DNA of 5,644 bases from assembly GCA_011051815.1 (NCBI GenBank), contig DRKK01000295.1, positions 1 through 5,644 on the forward strand, written 5' to 3'. Source of the stretch: Sphingomonadales bacterium (GTDB taxonomy: Bacteria; Pseudomonadota; Alphaproteobacteria; Sphingomonadales; Emcibacteraceae). Shown here piece after piece: positions 5,637-5,644 of this stretch (within the stretch, counting starts at the first letter, position 1; each line of letters begins with the position of its first letter). The notes under the pieces are model-generated. The model saw only the letters and a program-made list of their open reading frames with translations, was not told the origin of the DNA and did no database searches. Made by a program: the position numbers and the translations under genes.

Positions 5637-5644
5637 CCTGCAAG

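Noticed and set aside
5578..5643. Extension of the first exported protein to an upstream ATG at 5643
   Set aside because: This would place 22 residues before the signal peptide and run through the Shine-Dalgarno site; the ATG at 5577 fits better.

Overview
The window looks like a chromosomal piece of an alphaproteobacterium. The evidence is a proline-tRNA ligase of the short type without an editing insertion, followed by one LolC/E-family permease and LolD. The order proS-lolC-lolD is, from general knowledge, a common alphaproteobacterial arrangement, often followed by dnaE. PEP-CTERM proteins next to it narrow the guess to environmental lineages that carry exosortase (for example Kordiimonadales-, Emcibacter- or Sphingomonadales-like groups). 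The genus cannot be named from the sequence. All five genes read on the minus strand, so the text below runs from high to low coordinates.

Upstream block (about 5644 to 3507): two secreted proteins in an operon. The first is a 253-residue protein predicted to be a beta-sandwich. The second is a 414-residue protein built of HAF-type repeats and starts at GTG. Each has an N-terminal signal peptide and a C-terminal VPEPAP sorting motif followed by a hydrophobic segment. The gap between them is 12 bases. The pair ends in a clear Rho-independent terminator at 3535-3507. Rows counted by eye give roughly 35-45% GC in most of this block, with one near 53%, against about 55-60% in the housekeeping block, so the pair may be a horizontally acquired or lineage-specific insertion.

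Downstream block (about 3506 to 161): proS, a lolC/E-family gene and lolD, packed with gaps of 3 and 9 bases. They form one likely transcription unit with its own promoter region in the 97 bases between the terminator and proS. ProS charges tRNA-Pro. The LolC/E and LolD proteins form the inner-membrane ABC complex that releases mature lipoproteins to the carrier LolA. The last 160 bases hold no gene I can support, only a candidate promoter pointing out of the window.

The two blocks are probably independent functionally. The exported pair needs an exosortase and its envelope pathway, which are not in this window. The most interesting items are the exported pair itself, DNA-level identity between its repeat units, a possible half sigma-54 promoter cut off by the window edge, and a shared TAGGG stop/ribosome-site design at all three gene junctions. 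I saw no RNA gene, CRISPR array, insertion sequence or wholly new system.
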